NCBI RefSeq assembly: GCF_001648155.1
Contig: NZ_CP015199.1
Span: forward strand, 2,118,501 to 2,182,500
Direction: 5' to 3'
Source: Chryseobacterium glaciei
GTDB taxonomy: Bacteria > Bacteroidota > Bacteroidia > Flavobacteriales > Weeksellaceae
DNA: 64,000 nucleotides
Part shown: piece by piece, positions 9,095-17,031 of the stretch
How positions within the stretch are numbered: position 1 is the stretch's first letter
How the letters are laid out: each line of letters starts with the position of its first letter
Translations under genes and position numbers: made by a program
Notes under the pieces: generated by a model
Seen by the model: only the letters and a program-made list of their open reading frames with translations
Database searches by the model: none
What the model was told of the DNA's origin: nothing

Positions 9095-9129
9095 GTGTAA
9101 CAAAAATGTACAAGTGCTAACTAATTAAT
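9095..9129 (+). promoter_or_regulatory. Conserved promoter/leader block, copy 2 (upstream of the GLPGLI gene)
   Basis: GTGTAACAAAAA and TAACTAATTAAT with the same 16-base spacing and same 48-base distance to the ATG as at 5644-5678. The 10 or so bases between the two boxes differ, which argues for selection on the boxes rather than recent duplication. Confidence 0.6.
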
Positions 9130-9142
9130 AAACATTTTAAAA

Positions 9143-10087
9143 ATGAAAAAGTTCTTTTCAGTATTTTTTATCGCTCTTGTTACTTTTGCGAGTGCTCAGG
9201 AAAAAGATTCTAAGGAAACAGCCAACCGTTTCTTTTATGAATTAACATTTAAGCCTAAAAAAGATTCTACAAAAACAGATAAGGTAATTACCATTTTGGA
9301 TATTACAGATAAAAACAGATCTATTTATCAGGATTATACGGTGATTGCTCAGGATTCTATCATGAAAATAGAAATTGAAGCAATGCAAAAAGCTGGGATC
9401 ATGAAAGATTTATCTAAAACACTTAAAACTCCGAAAATTTCTGCAAGGATTTACAAAATTTATCCAAGCATGAAAATTCAGTATGTAGATAAGATTGCAA
9501 GCGGATTTACGCCAGCCAATATCGGTTATGATGAAAATTTGAAACTTAACTGGAAAATTGAAAACGAAAAACAAAAAATAGGAGCATACAATACTCAAAA
9601 AGCAACTACTGAATTCGGTGGAAAACAGTGGACAGCTTGGTTTAGTGCAGACTTACCTTTTCAGGACGGGCCATACAAATTTTACGGACTTCCTGGTTTG
9701 ATTGTAAAAATTGAAGATGCAGGAAAAAATTATTCTTGGGTTTTACAAGGAAACAAAAAAGTAAAAGATTATACAGAATACTCTTATATTGAAAATCTAA
9801 TGCAGGCTAAAGGCGGTAAAGTAAACGTATTATCAAGAGAAAAGTTTGAAAAAACGTTTAATGATTTCAAGAAAGATCCTTTTGCTACAGTAAGACCAAT
9901 GATGACGCAGGAAATGATGTCTAAATCTATCCCGGGAATGGACGGAACAATTGGAGACATGATGAAGAAACAGGAAAAGCAGTATAAAGATTTTTATAAT
10001 GCAAACGACAATCCTATTGAGCCGGATTATGGTAAATTAAATGTCGGAAATTTAGAAAAAGTAGGAAAAGAGAAAGATTCAAAATAG
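9143..10087 (+). CDS. GLPGLI family protein
   Basis: A 314-residue exported protein with a clear signal peptide (MKKFFSVFFIALVTFASAQ). The family's name motif GLPGLI is present at about residue 183, in KFYGLPGLIVKIED, flanked by the usual AWFSADLPFQDGP strand before it and a GKNYSWVLQG strand after it. GLPGLI proteins are Bacteroidota-specific, envelope-located and of unknown function, often genetically linked to barrel proteins like the one at 5692. The C-terminal third is rich in Lys, Met and Asp and lacks a T9SS sorting domain. The shared promoter block points to co-expression with that barrel protein. Confidence 0.92.
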   Translation: MKKFFSVFFIALVTFASAQEKDSKETANRFFYELTFKPKKDSTKTDKVITILDITDKNRSIYQDYTVIAQDSIMKIEIEAMQKAGIMKDLSKTLKTPKISARIYKIYPSMKIQYVDKIASGFTPANIGYDENLKLNWKIENEKQKIGAYNTQKATTEFGGKQWTAWFSADLPFQDGPYKFYGLPGLIVKIEDAGKNYSWVLQGNKKVKDYTEYSYIENLMQAKGGKVNVLSREKFEKTFNDFKKDPFATVRPMMTQEMMSKSIPGMDGTIGDMMKKQEKQYKDFYNANDNPIEPDYGKLNVGNLEKVGKEKDSK

Positions 10088-10115
10088 CATTCATATCAAC
10101 TAAATTATATCTTAT

Positions 10116-10148
10116 AAACCCAAGTGTAGCAATACTTTTGGGTTTATT
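10116..10148 (+). terminator. Rho-independent terminator of the GLPGLI gene
   Basis: AAACCCAA at 10116-10123 pairs with TTGGGTTT and is followed by a T-rich tract (ATTTTTTT). Confidence 0.8.
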
Positions 10149-10162
10149 TTTTTAACAAAACG

Positions 10163-10197
10163 CGTTATTTAGATTAAATTTAAATAGCGTATATTTG
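10163..10197 (+). promoter_or_regulatory. Palindromic operator candidate plus −7 box of the feo operon
   Basis: A 27-bp palindrome centred on 10176 (10163-10189) with only two mismatched pairs. Its core TATTTA...TAAATA spans 21 bp. It abuts TATATTTG (10190-10197), an exact TAnnTTTG −7 box, so a bound repressor would cover the −33/−7 region. Placement before feoAB suggests an iron-dependent regulator (Fur or DtxR/IdeR type). Which one cannot be told. Confidence 0.55.
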
Positions 10198-10217
10198 CAT
10201 TTACAAAACGTCAGGCT

Positions 10218-10472
10218 TTGAAAGAGAAGGGTTTACATAAATTGAGCGGATTTCCTAAAAACAAAATGGGAAAGATTCTGGGGTATGATGATGATCAAAT
10301 GAAGATGCCGAGTAAGATCATAGAAATGGGTCTATTGCCGGAAACGGCCTTCAGAATATTGTATCAGGCTCCTTTTAGTGGTCCTATGTATGTAGAATTT
10401 GGAGAAGAAAAAAGCCGAATTGCTCTTCGTGAAGAAGAAGGCAGTTTTATCATTGTTGAAGAATTGAATTGA
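10218..10472 (+). CDS. feoA: FeoA-family ferrous iron transport protein
   Basis: An 84-residue SH3-like FeoA protein, which assists FeoB in ferrous iron uptake. The family pattern is seen as a core glycine-containing turn (KIIEMGLLPETAFRILYQAPFSGPMYVEFGE) followed by the IALREEEG strand. TTG at 10218 is the only upstream in-frame start before a stop at 10185. The first ATG (10267) would remove the LSGF segment, so TTG is preferred. Its stop overlaps the feoB start as TGATG. The operator candidate lies about 30 bases upstream. Confidence 0.9.
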   Translation: MKEKGLHKLSGFPKNKMGKILGYDDDQMKMPSKIIEMGLLPETAFRILYQAPFSGPMYVEFGEEKSRIALREEEGSFIIVEELN

Positions 10473-12505
10473 TGCAGGATACTCAAAAAAAACAGGTACT
10501 TTTAGTCGGAAATCCTAATGTAGGAAAGTCAACGGTTTTCAATACGCTTTGCAACAAAAAACAGAAAACCGGGAATTATGCTGGTGTTACTGTAGCAAGC
10601 CATTCGGGGAATTATGCCTATAAGAATGAAGAGGTTGAGGTGGTTGATTTACCGGGTTCATACAGTATTTATCCAAGCTCCGAGGACGAGGCTATTTTTT
10701 CTAAATTTCTTATCGATGAGCAGAAAAATTATGCTGGAGTTATTTATATTCTTGAAGCTTTAAGTTTAAAAAGAGGACTGTTGCTTTTTCAACAGATTCA
10801 GGATCTGGGAGTTCCGATGATTTTGGTTGTTAACCAGATCGATCAGGCTGAAAGAAGAGGAATTACGATTGATATTCAGAAATTTTCGGATGCATTAGGA
10901 ATTAAGATCATCCAAACCAACGCAAAAGAGCAAATTGGAATTGAAGAAATAAAAGAAGCTGTTTTAAACAACGAATTTTTAAAAACAGATAAAACTTCTT
11001 TCGAAATACCAACCCAACACAGAGATTTTATCCAAAAACTGTCTTCAGATAAAGGCCTTGATAACGAATATAAAGCTTGGATATCCATATCTTCAGGCGT
11101 TGAGTTGGATAAGGAAGAATCCATGAAGAAAGGATTGAGTGATTCTGAGGCTAAAAATATGGTTCCTAAAAGATTACAGGTTCAGGAAACGGTTAGGAGA
11201 TATCAGAATGTCGACAAGATTTTAGCTAATGTAATTTCAAAAAGACCTCAATTCAAAGAATTATTAACGGAGAGATTGGATAAAGTTCTCGTTCATAAAT
11301 TCTGGGGATATGTTGTTTTCTTATTGATTTTATTGATCATTTTCCAAAGTGTTTTCTTCTTGGCAGAATATCCAATGAACTGGATCGATAATTTCTTCGC
11401 ATGGCTATCAGCTTTCACAGGAGAACATCTTCCGGAAGGGCCACTAAATTCATTAATTTCAAACGGAATTATTCCTGGCTTAGGCGGAATCATGGTTTTC
11501 GCTCCACAAATCGGGATTTTATTATATTTCCTCTATTTATTAGAAGATTCAGGATATATGGCGAGAGTTATTTTTCTGATGGACAGGTTTTTACGGCCTT
11601 TTGGACTAAACGGAAAAAGTATCGTTCCATTAGTTTCCGGAACGGCTTGTGCAATTCCTGCGGTAATTTCAACAAGAAATATCGAGAACTTAAAAGAAAG
11701 ATTATTAACCATCTTGGTAACGCCTTTCATGACTTGTTCTGCGAGACTTCCGGTTTACAGTATCATTATTGGTTTAATTATTTCAGACGGAACTTTCTTC
11801 GGAATTCAATATAAAGCATTGGTTTTATTGGGAATGTATCTTTTAGGATTTATGGTGGCGTTACTTTCGGCTGCAATTCTTAAAGGTTTCATTAAAAATC
11901 AAGGAAAAACATACTTGGTAATGGATTTACCAACCTACAAAAAACCGCTTTTCGCATACGATTTCAAGATGGTTTTAGGTAAAGTTTGGGAATTCATAAC
12001 CGGTGCCGGAAAAATCATCTTCATTGTAAGTATTATTATCTGGTTTTTAAGTTATTTCGGACCAAAACAAACTCCAAATGAATTTGTAGCAACGAATGTT
12101 AAGCTTGATCACTCTTATTTGGCAAAAATGGGAAAAGCGATCGAACCCGCCATTGCGCCATTAGGTTACGACTGGAAAATGGGAGTTGGGATTATCACAA
12201 GTTTCGTAGCAAGAGAAGTTTTTGTTGGAACAATGTCAACATTATACAGCTTAGACGACGATGCTCCGGAAGGAAAAGTGATTGATAAAATGAGACACGA
12301 TGTAAAACCCAACGGCGAAAAAGTATTCAATTTCGCAACAGGTGTTTCCGTGCTTTTATTTTACGCATTTGCAATGCAGTGTGTTTCTACACTTGCAGTA
12401 GTTTACAGAGAAACCAAAAGCTGGAAATGGACTGGCTTTCAGGTGGTAATGATGACCGGTTTGGCATACTTTGTGTCGATGATAGCATATCAAATATTAA
12501 AATAA
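10472..12505 (+). CDS. feoB: Ferrous iron transporter B
   Basis: A 677-residue FeoB, the main inner-membrane Fe(II) importer of many bacteria. The N-terminal G domain shows GNPNVGKST (G1), the GVTV region (G2), DLPG (G3) and NQID (G4). The C-terminal half carries the gate-like membrane helices, including VSGTACAIPAV and TCSARLPVYS with their conserved cysteines. The second Gate repeat GFVAREVFVGTMSTLY appears as TSFVAREVFVGTMSTLY. I place the start at ATG 10472, overlapping the feoA stop; a TTG three bases earlier is less likely. A Cys-rich accessory gene overlaps its stop. Confidence 0.96.
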   Translation: MQDTQKKQVLLVGNPNVGKSTVFNTLCNKKQKTGNYAGVTVASHSGNYAYKNEEVEVVDLPGSYSIYPSSEDEAIFSKFLIDEQKNYAGVIYILEALSLKRGLLLFQQIQDLGVPMILVVNQIDQAERRGITIDIQKFSDALGIKIIQTNAKEQIGIEEIKEAVLNNEFLKTDKTSFEIPTQHRDFIQKLSSDKGLDNEYKAWISISSGVELDKEESMKKGLSDSEAKNMVPKRLQVQETVRRYQNVDKILANVISKRPQFKELLTERLDKVLVHKFWGYVVFLLILLIIFQSVFFLAEYPMNWIDNFFAWLSAFTGEHLPEGPLNSLISNGIIPGLGGIMVFAPQIGILLYFLYLLEDSGYMARVIFLMDRFLRPFGLNGKSIVPLVSGTACAIPAVISTRNIENLKERLLTILVTPFMTCSARLPVYSIIIGLIISDGTFFGIQYKALVLLGMYLLGFMVALLSAAILKGFIKNQGKTYLVMDLPTYKKPLFAYDFKMVLGKVWEFITGAGKIIFIVSIIIWFLSYFGPKQTPNEFVATNVKLDHSYLAKMGKAIEPAIAPLGYDWKMGVGIITSFVAREVFVGTMSTLYSLDDDAPEGKVIDKMRHDVKPNGEKVFNFATGVSVLLFYAFAMQCVSTLAVVYRETKSWKWTGFQVVMMTGLAYFVSMIAYQILK

Positions 12506-12657
12506 TGGATTCTTCATTAATTTTTCAATATGTAATTGTCTTGCTTGTAGTTGCGTTCGCGTGCTATTCTTTATTTAAGATTTTGAGAAAGAATTTTGCA
12601 CCTAAAAAATTCAGTTCAAAAAGAACAGGTTGCGACAAAGACTGTGGCTGCTCTTAA
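12505..12657 (+). CDS. FeoB-associated Cys-rich small membrane protein
   Basis: A 50-residue protein starting at ATG 12505 inside the feoB stop (TAATG). It has one membrane helix (LIFQYVIVLLVVAFACYSLFKIL) followed by a basic linker and a cysteine cluster at the end (TGCDKDCGCS). This is the layout of the FeoB-associated Cys-rich family, thought to help FeoB, though its mechanism is unknown. A longer in-frame reading starting inside feoB is not credible because it would overlap feoB by over 100 bases. Confidence 0.88.
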   Translation: MDSSLIFQYVIVLLVVAFACYSLFKILRKNFAPKKFSSKRTGCDKDCGCS

Positions 12658-12723
12658 ATTTGTTTTAACATAATAAATTAAGAAAATTGTTGTAATTTTC
12701 ATACAGGATAAAACATACCTGAT

Positions 12724-13749
12724 TTGAAAAAAACAACACACTTCCTGCTATGTTGGCTTTTAGGATTTTTTGCAAATGCTCAAAAACAACCGGACAGCAC
12801 CAAAATCATTTCCTATGAAGATCAGGTGATGGTCAGGCTGAATTTTGATACAAATATTGAAGATTACGTTGCCGTTTATAAAGGAGAGAAATTTTCCAAG
12901 ACGAAGCTTTCTATTAATAATAAAATCAACACTTCTTTTTCAATTGATTACAAGATTATAAGTGCGACGTTTTCATTCGCTCCCAACTTTATTCCCGGAA
13001 ATAATGACAATCATTTGAAGGGTGAAAGTTCGTATTCGGATATTAGATTCAGATTTTTCCCTAAAAGTTTTATTCAGACTGTTTACTATAAAAATTCAAA
13101 AGGTTTTTATCTGAAAAATATGCAGGATTTCGATCCCGATTGGCAAAAAGGAAAAGATGCCTATTTAAAGCTTCCTGATTTGAGGATTCAAAGCTTTGGC
13201 GGAATTACCGCTTATTCTTTTAATAAAGATTTTTCATTAAAAAGTATCTATTATCAGAGAGAATGGCAGAAAGAAAGCAACGGAAGTTTTGTTCCTGCTT
13301 TAGAATATGACCTTACTTTTTTTAAAAATAAAGATATCGATGATCTCAAAAGCATGGAAACGCAAATTAATATCGGAGCCAATCTAGCTTATTATTACAA
13401 TTGGGTCGTGACAAAAAATGTGAATATTTCACCTTTTGCATTTGCCGGAATTGGAGGAAAATGGTCAAGTTATCAGGAAGATTTGGAAAATGGTTCAAAA
13501 TCTGAAAAAGAAAAGAATAAATATTTCACTAAGAAATTCGGGGGCGGAATTCATATAGGTTACAACTCAGACAGGTTTTTGTTTGGAGGAAAGCTGAATC
13601 TAATGTCATATAATTACAAACAGGATGCTGATTCTCATGTTCAAAACAACAATACTTACGGATTAATATATGTAGGATATCGTTTTGCACCGCCAAAAGT
13701 TGTGAAAAACAGTTACGATAAAATCCAAAAAAGGGTTCCGATTTTATAA
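12724..13749 (+). CDS. DUF4421-like outer-membrane or periplasmic beta-rich protein
   Basis: A 341-residue exported protein with a signal peptide (HFLLCWLLGFFANAQ) and alternating beta strands throughout. These end in a YGLIYVGYRF strand and a short basic tail. The early ISYEDQVMVRLNFDTNIEDY segment and the repeated glycine/aromatic strands resemble the DUF4421 family, a Bacteroidota outer-membrane-like family of unknown function. The start is TTG at 12724, since no ATG fits the signal peptide. It has no clear operon partner. Confidence 0.7.
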   Translation: MKKTTHFLLCWLLGFFANAQKQPDSTKIISYEDQVMVRLNFDTNIEDYVAVYKGEKFSKTKLSINNKINTSFSIDYKIISATFSFAPNFIPGNNDNHLKGESSYSDIRFRFFPKSFIQTVYYKNSKGFYLKNMQDFDPDWQKGKDAYLKLPDLRIQSFGGITAYSFNKDFSLKSIYYQREWQKESNGSFVPALEYDLTFFKNKDIDDLKSMETQINIGANLAYYYNWVVTKNVNISPFAFAGIGGKWSSYQEDLENGSKSEKEKNKYFTKKFGGGIHIGYNSDRFLFGGKLNLMSYNYKQDADSHVQNNNTYGLIYVGYRFAPPKVVKNSYDKIQKRVPIL

Positions 13750-13750
13750 G

Positions 13751-13811
13751 TATCTTTGCTGCGAAATTCAAATAAAAATTAATTATAGAATTCAATTTTT
13801 ATTTATTTTTG
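13751..13811 (+). promoter_or_regulatory. Two −7 type boxes upstream of dinD-glmM
   Basis: TATCTTTG at 13751-13758 and TATTTTTG at 13804-13811 both fit TAnnTTTG. Neither has a TTG at the ideal −33 distance, so these are weak calls. They are the only promoter-like signals ahead of dinD and glmM. Confidence 0.35.
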
Positions 13812-13833
13812 TGAAAAATACATCACAATTGAA

Positions 13834-14670
13834 ATGAAAAAAGAATTAATAGAAGAGCTCTTTTTAAAATTTGAAAATGCTTCACATTTATATAAAGATA
13901 TTGAATGCTGGAGCGCTAGAGATTTACAAGAAATTCTCAACTATACAAAATGGGATAACTTTTTAAAGGTTATTGAAAAAGCGAAAAAGGCTTGTGAAAA
14001 TGTTGGAGAAGACGTTCAAAACCATTTTGCCGATATCGGGAAAATGGTCTTATTAGGAAGCGGTTCTGAAAGAGAAATTTTAGATATAGCATTAACTCGT
14101 TATGGTTGTTACTTGGTTGCTCAAAATGGCGACAGCTCTAAAAGTGAAATAGCTTTTGCTCAAACTTATTTTGCTGTTCAGACAAGAAAACAAGAGATTA
14201 TTGAGAAAAGACTTTTAGATGTTGCGAGAGTAACAGCAAGAGAAAGATTATCAAAAACAGAGAAAAAACTTTCAGGTATTATTTATGAAAGAGGTGTTGA
14301 TGACAGAAGTTTTTCAGTAATCCGCTCCAAGGGAGATCAAGCTTTGTTTGGTGGTTTTACTACAAACGATATGAAAAAAAAGCTTAATGTTCCACAATCT
14401 AGACCTCTTGCTGATTTTCTTCCTACATTAACAATTAAAGCAAAAGATTTCGCAACTGAATTAACAAGTCATAATGTTGTTGAAAAAGATTTAAATGGTG
14501 ATTCTCAGATTACCAATGAACATATTGAAAATAATTTAGCAGTAAGAAAAATGTTGGGAGAGAGGGGTATAAAACCTGAAAATCTTCCCGCGTTAGAAGA
14601 TATTAAAAAAGTTCAACGAAAGTTAGACGGTGATGAAAAGAAAATTTTAAAACAAACTAAGAAAAAATAG
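13834..14670 (+). CDS. dinD: DNA-damage-inducible protein D
   Basis: A 278-residue match to DinD, close in length to the E. coli protein (about 274). The BRO-N-like N-terminus is seen in IECWSARDLQEILNYTKWDNFLKVIEKAKKAC. The family segments KMVLLGSGSEREILDIALTRYGCYLVAQNGD and FAVQTRKQEIIEKR follow. Conserved C-terminal blocks ARERLSKTEKKLSGIIYERG and NDMKKKLNVP are also present. E. coli DinD inhibits RecA-mediated strand exchange. It ends two bases before glmM, an unexpected housekeeping partner, which suggests insertion into that gene's leader. No SOS box is recognisable. Confidence 0.9.
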   Translation: MKKELIEELFLKFENASHLYKDIECWSARDLQEILNYTKWDNFLKVIEKAKKACENVGEDVQNHFADIGKMVLLGSGSEREILDIALTRYGCYLVAQNGDSSKSEIAFAQTYFAVQTRKQEIIEKRLLDVARVTARERLSKTEKKLSGIIYERGVDDRSFSVIRSKGDQALFGGFTTNDMKKKLNVPQSRPLADFLPTLTIKAKDFATELTSHNVVEKDLNGDSQITNEHIENNLAVRKMLGERGIKPENLPALEDIKKVQRKLDGDEKKILKQTKKK

Positions 14671-14672
14671 GA

Positions 14673-16055
14673 ATGTCATTAATAAAAAGTATTTCAGGAA
14701 TTCGGGGAACAATAGGCGGAAAAGTAAATGATAATTTAACGCCGCTTGACGTGGTGAAATTTGCTTCTGCTTTCGGAACCTGGCTTCAGAATAATAAAAA
14801 TAAAAAAGATTTAACTTTAATCATTGGTCGTGATGCAAGAATTTCTGGTTTAATGGTTAATTCATTGGTTACAGCAACGTTGCAAGGGCTTGGAATCAAC
14901 GTAATTGATCTTGGACTTTCTACAACACCAACCGTTGAAATTATGGTTCCTGAGTTGAAAGCAGACGGAGGAATTATCCTTACCGCTTCTCACAACCCAA
15001 AACAATGGAATGCGCTTAAATTATTAAACGAAAAAGGAGAATTCATCACTGGAGAAAACGGCGCCGAAGTTCTTGCTTTGGCCGAAAGTGAAGACTTTAA
15101 TTACGCCGAAGTTGATGATTTGGGTAAATATGAAACAAGAGATGATGCTTTTGATATTCATATTCAGCAGATTTTGGATTTGCCGATGGTAGATGTTGAA
15201 GCAATTAAGGCTAAAAATTTCAAGGTAGTTTTAGATGCCGTAAACTCTACGGGAGGTATTGCGATTCCGATGCTTTTAGATAAGTTAGGTTGTGAAACCG
15301 TTAAATTATATTGTGAACCAAACGGACAGTTTCCACACAATCCTGAACCGTTGAAAGAACATTTAGGAGATATCTGTGAATTGATTAAAAAAGAAGGCGC
15401 CGACGTTGGGGTTGTTGTAGATCCCGATGTTGACAGATTGGCTTTGATCGATGAAAAAGGGGAAATGTTTGGCGAAGAATATACACTGGTTGCTGTTGCA
15501 GATTATTTATTGAAGAATAAAAATGGCGTGGCAATTTCAAACCTTTCTTCAAGCCGTGCGTTGAGAGATGTTGCGCAGAGCCACAATTCAGAATATTTTG
15601 CAAGTGCTGTTGGAGAAGTGAATGTTATTACTCTAATGAAGGAGAAAAATGCCGTAATCGGAGGTGAAGGAAACGGCGGAATTATCTATCCAGATCTACA
15701 TTACGGAAGAGACTCTTTGGTAGGTGTTGCGTTATTTTTGACTCATTTAGCAAAAGAAAACAAGACTGTTTCTGAATTAAGAGCAGGATATCCAAGTTAT
15801 TTCATGGGTAAAAAGAAAATCGAATTAACTCCTGAAATCAACGTAGATGATATTTTATCTAAAATGGAAAAAGAATATCAAAACGAAAACGTTTCTACGA
15901 TTGACGGTGTAAAAATAGACTTTGAAAACAATTGGGTTCACCTTCGTAAATCGAATACAGAACCGATTATCAGAATTTATACAGAAGCTAAATCTCAGGA
16001 AGAAGCTGACAAACTAGGGGATGATATCATTGCAAAAATCAAAAGTTTGATTTAA
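14673..16055 (+). CDS. glmM: Phosphoglucosamine mutase / alpha-D-phosphohexomutase
   Basis: A 460-residue alpha-phosphohexomutase, likely converting glucosamine-6-phosphate to glucosamine-1-phosphate for UDP-GlcNAc synthesis. Domain landmarks: SGIRGTIGG at the N-terminus; TASHNPKQWNALK near residue 105 with the phosphoserine; the metal loop DPDVDRLAL near 250; GEGNGGIIYPDLHYGRDS near 332; and the phosphate-binding RKSNTEPIIRIYTEA near 428. It has no signal peptide. It follows dinD by two bases and ends at a strong terminator. Other sugar-phosphate mutase activities cannot be excluded. Confidence 0.92.
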   Translation: MSLIKSISGIRGTIGGKVNDNLTPLDVVKFASAFGTWLQNNKNKKDLTLIIGRDARISGLMVNSLVTATLQGLGINVIDLGLSTTPTVEIMVPELKADGGIILTASHNPKQWNALKLLNEKGEFITGENGAEVLALAESEDFNYAEVDDLGKYETRDDAFDIHIQQILDLPMVDVEAIKAKNFKVVLDAVNSTGGIAIPMLLDKLGCETVKLYCEPNGQFPHNPEPLKEHLGDICELIKKEGADVGVVVDPDVDRLALIDEKGEMFGEEYTLVAVADYLLKNKNGVAISNLSSSRALRDVAQSHNSEYFASAVGEVNVITLMKEKNAVIGGEGNGGIIYPDLHYGRDSLVGVALFLTHLAKENKTVSELRAGYPSYFMGKKKIELTPEINVDDILSKMEKEYQNENVSTIDGVKIDFENNWVHLRKSNTEPIIRIYTEAKSQEEADKLGDDIIAKIKSLI

Positions 16056-16064
16056 TAAAATTAT

Positions 16065-16096
16065 AAGAACGAGGCTTTTGGTCTCGTTCTTTTTTT
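16065..16096 (+). terminator. Rho-independent terminator of glmM
   Basis: AAGAACGAG (16065-16073) pairs perfectly with CTCGTTCTT (16083-16091), followed by eight T residues. The next gene begins just after it. Confidence 0.92.
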
Positions 16097-16102
16097 TACA
16101 AT

Positions 16103-16681
16103 ATGTTCGAACATCTACAAAACAGATTTTCTTTCCCGAAAGATACTTGGGGAAAATACAGAAAGAATTTCACACGAATCGAAGTTCCGGCTAAAACAAT
16201 TCTGTTAACAGAAGGTGAAATTTCATTAAATGCCTATTTTATTGAAAAAGGGATTGTAAGAGCTTGGTACAATAATGATGGAAAAGACATTACTTTTCAG
16301 TTTTTTATGGAAAACACGATGTTTTCTTCGCTGGAAAGCTTCCGAAAAGGATTGCCGAGTATGGTTTCATTTGAATCAATTGAGCCTTGTATTTTGTGGC
16401 AAATAGATAAACCTACCGCCAATAAAATTTTGGAAGAAGTTTACGAAGATCCAAAGTTGAGAAGTGAATTTATGGATTCTGTTTTCGAAAGGGTTTTTGA
16501 TTATATGAAACACTTTTTCTCATTTATTAAAGAAAGTCCACAAGAACGATACCTTAATCTTTGTAAAGAAAAACCGGATATTATTAAAAGAGTTCCGCAA
16601 CATTATATTGCTTCTTATTTAGGCATCACAACCGTTCATCTGAGCAGAATTAAAAGCAAGATTTTGAAAGACAGGCTTTGA
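16103..16681 (+). CDS. Crp/Fnr family transcriptional regulator
   Basis: A 192-residue regulator with an N-terminal cyclic-nucleotide-binding-like beta roll (LLTEGEISLNAYFIEKGIVRAWY near residue 35). A C-terminal winged helix follows, with PQHYIASYLGITTVHLSRIKSKI near 165 as recognition helix. No cysteine cluster is present, so it is unlikely to be an Fnr-type oxygen sensor. Ligand and targets are not evident. It is monocistronic between the glmM terminator and an intergenic repeat. The oxidoreductase 350 bases downstream is a possible target. Confidence 0.88.
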   Translation: MFEHLQNRFSFPKDTWGKYRKNFTRIEVPAKTILLTEGEISLNAYFIEKGIVRAWYNNDGKDITFQFFMENTMFSSLESFRKGLPSMVSFESIEPCILWQIDKPTANKILEEVYEDPKLRSEFMDSVFERVFDYMKHFFSFIKESPQERYLNLCKEKPDIIKRVPQHYIASYLGITTVHLSRIKSKILKDRL

Positions 16682-16982
16682 AAGGCTGGAAGATGGATAC
16701 TGGAGGTTTCTTTGCGACTGCATATAATTGAATTAATAATGAACTTTTTCATTTTTAAACGCAAAGTTTTAATTTAAAAATAAAACATATCTAAGTAAGC
16801 AAAGAAGAATCAACAAGTTGATTTAAGGAGGCGATGTTTTCAAGCTTCGCGAAGCAAATTTATTTGCCTTTGCCCTCTAAAAATAATACAGAAAGAAATA
16901 TAATCTTTGCGTCAAAAAAATTATTTCCTAAATCTTCCATCTTCAAGCACCCAACTTCCAGCTCAACTGATAACAAATGTTA
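16682..16982. repeat. Composite intergenic repeat region
   Basis: No gene is seen. The stretch contains AGGCTGGAAGAT near 16684 and, inverted, CTTCCATCTTC and CAACTTCCAGCTC near 16938-16967. It also has AAACGCAAAG near 16748 against CTTTGCGTC near 16912, plus a small CTTCGCGAAG palindrome. These look like nested members of dispersed repeats related to those at 2313-2479 and 53965-53993. The open frame running through it into the next gene is accidental. Confidence 0.5.
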
Positions 16983-17014
16983 TTGCTTCCCGAAACGCTT
17001 TCATAATAAATTTG
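16983..17014 (+). promoter_or_regulatory. Promoter of the MDR oxidoreductase gene
   Basis: TTG at 16983-16985, 21 bases, then TAAATTTG at 17007-17014. This fits the flavobacterial TTG-N17-23-TAnnTTTG pattern, and the ATG lies 18 bases further on. Confidence 0.65.
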
Positions 17015-17031
17015 TATTAAAATTAAACATA

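Noticed and set aside
11401..11814. 137-codon frame inside feoB
   Set aside because: It lies in another frame of an intact feoB, with no family features and a composition typical of a shadow frame.
16834..17031. N-terminal extension of the MDR oxidoreductase frame
   Set aside because: These codons run through repeat sequence, contain a good promoter (16983-17014) and do not resemble the family; ATG 17032 fits.
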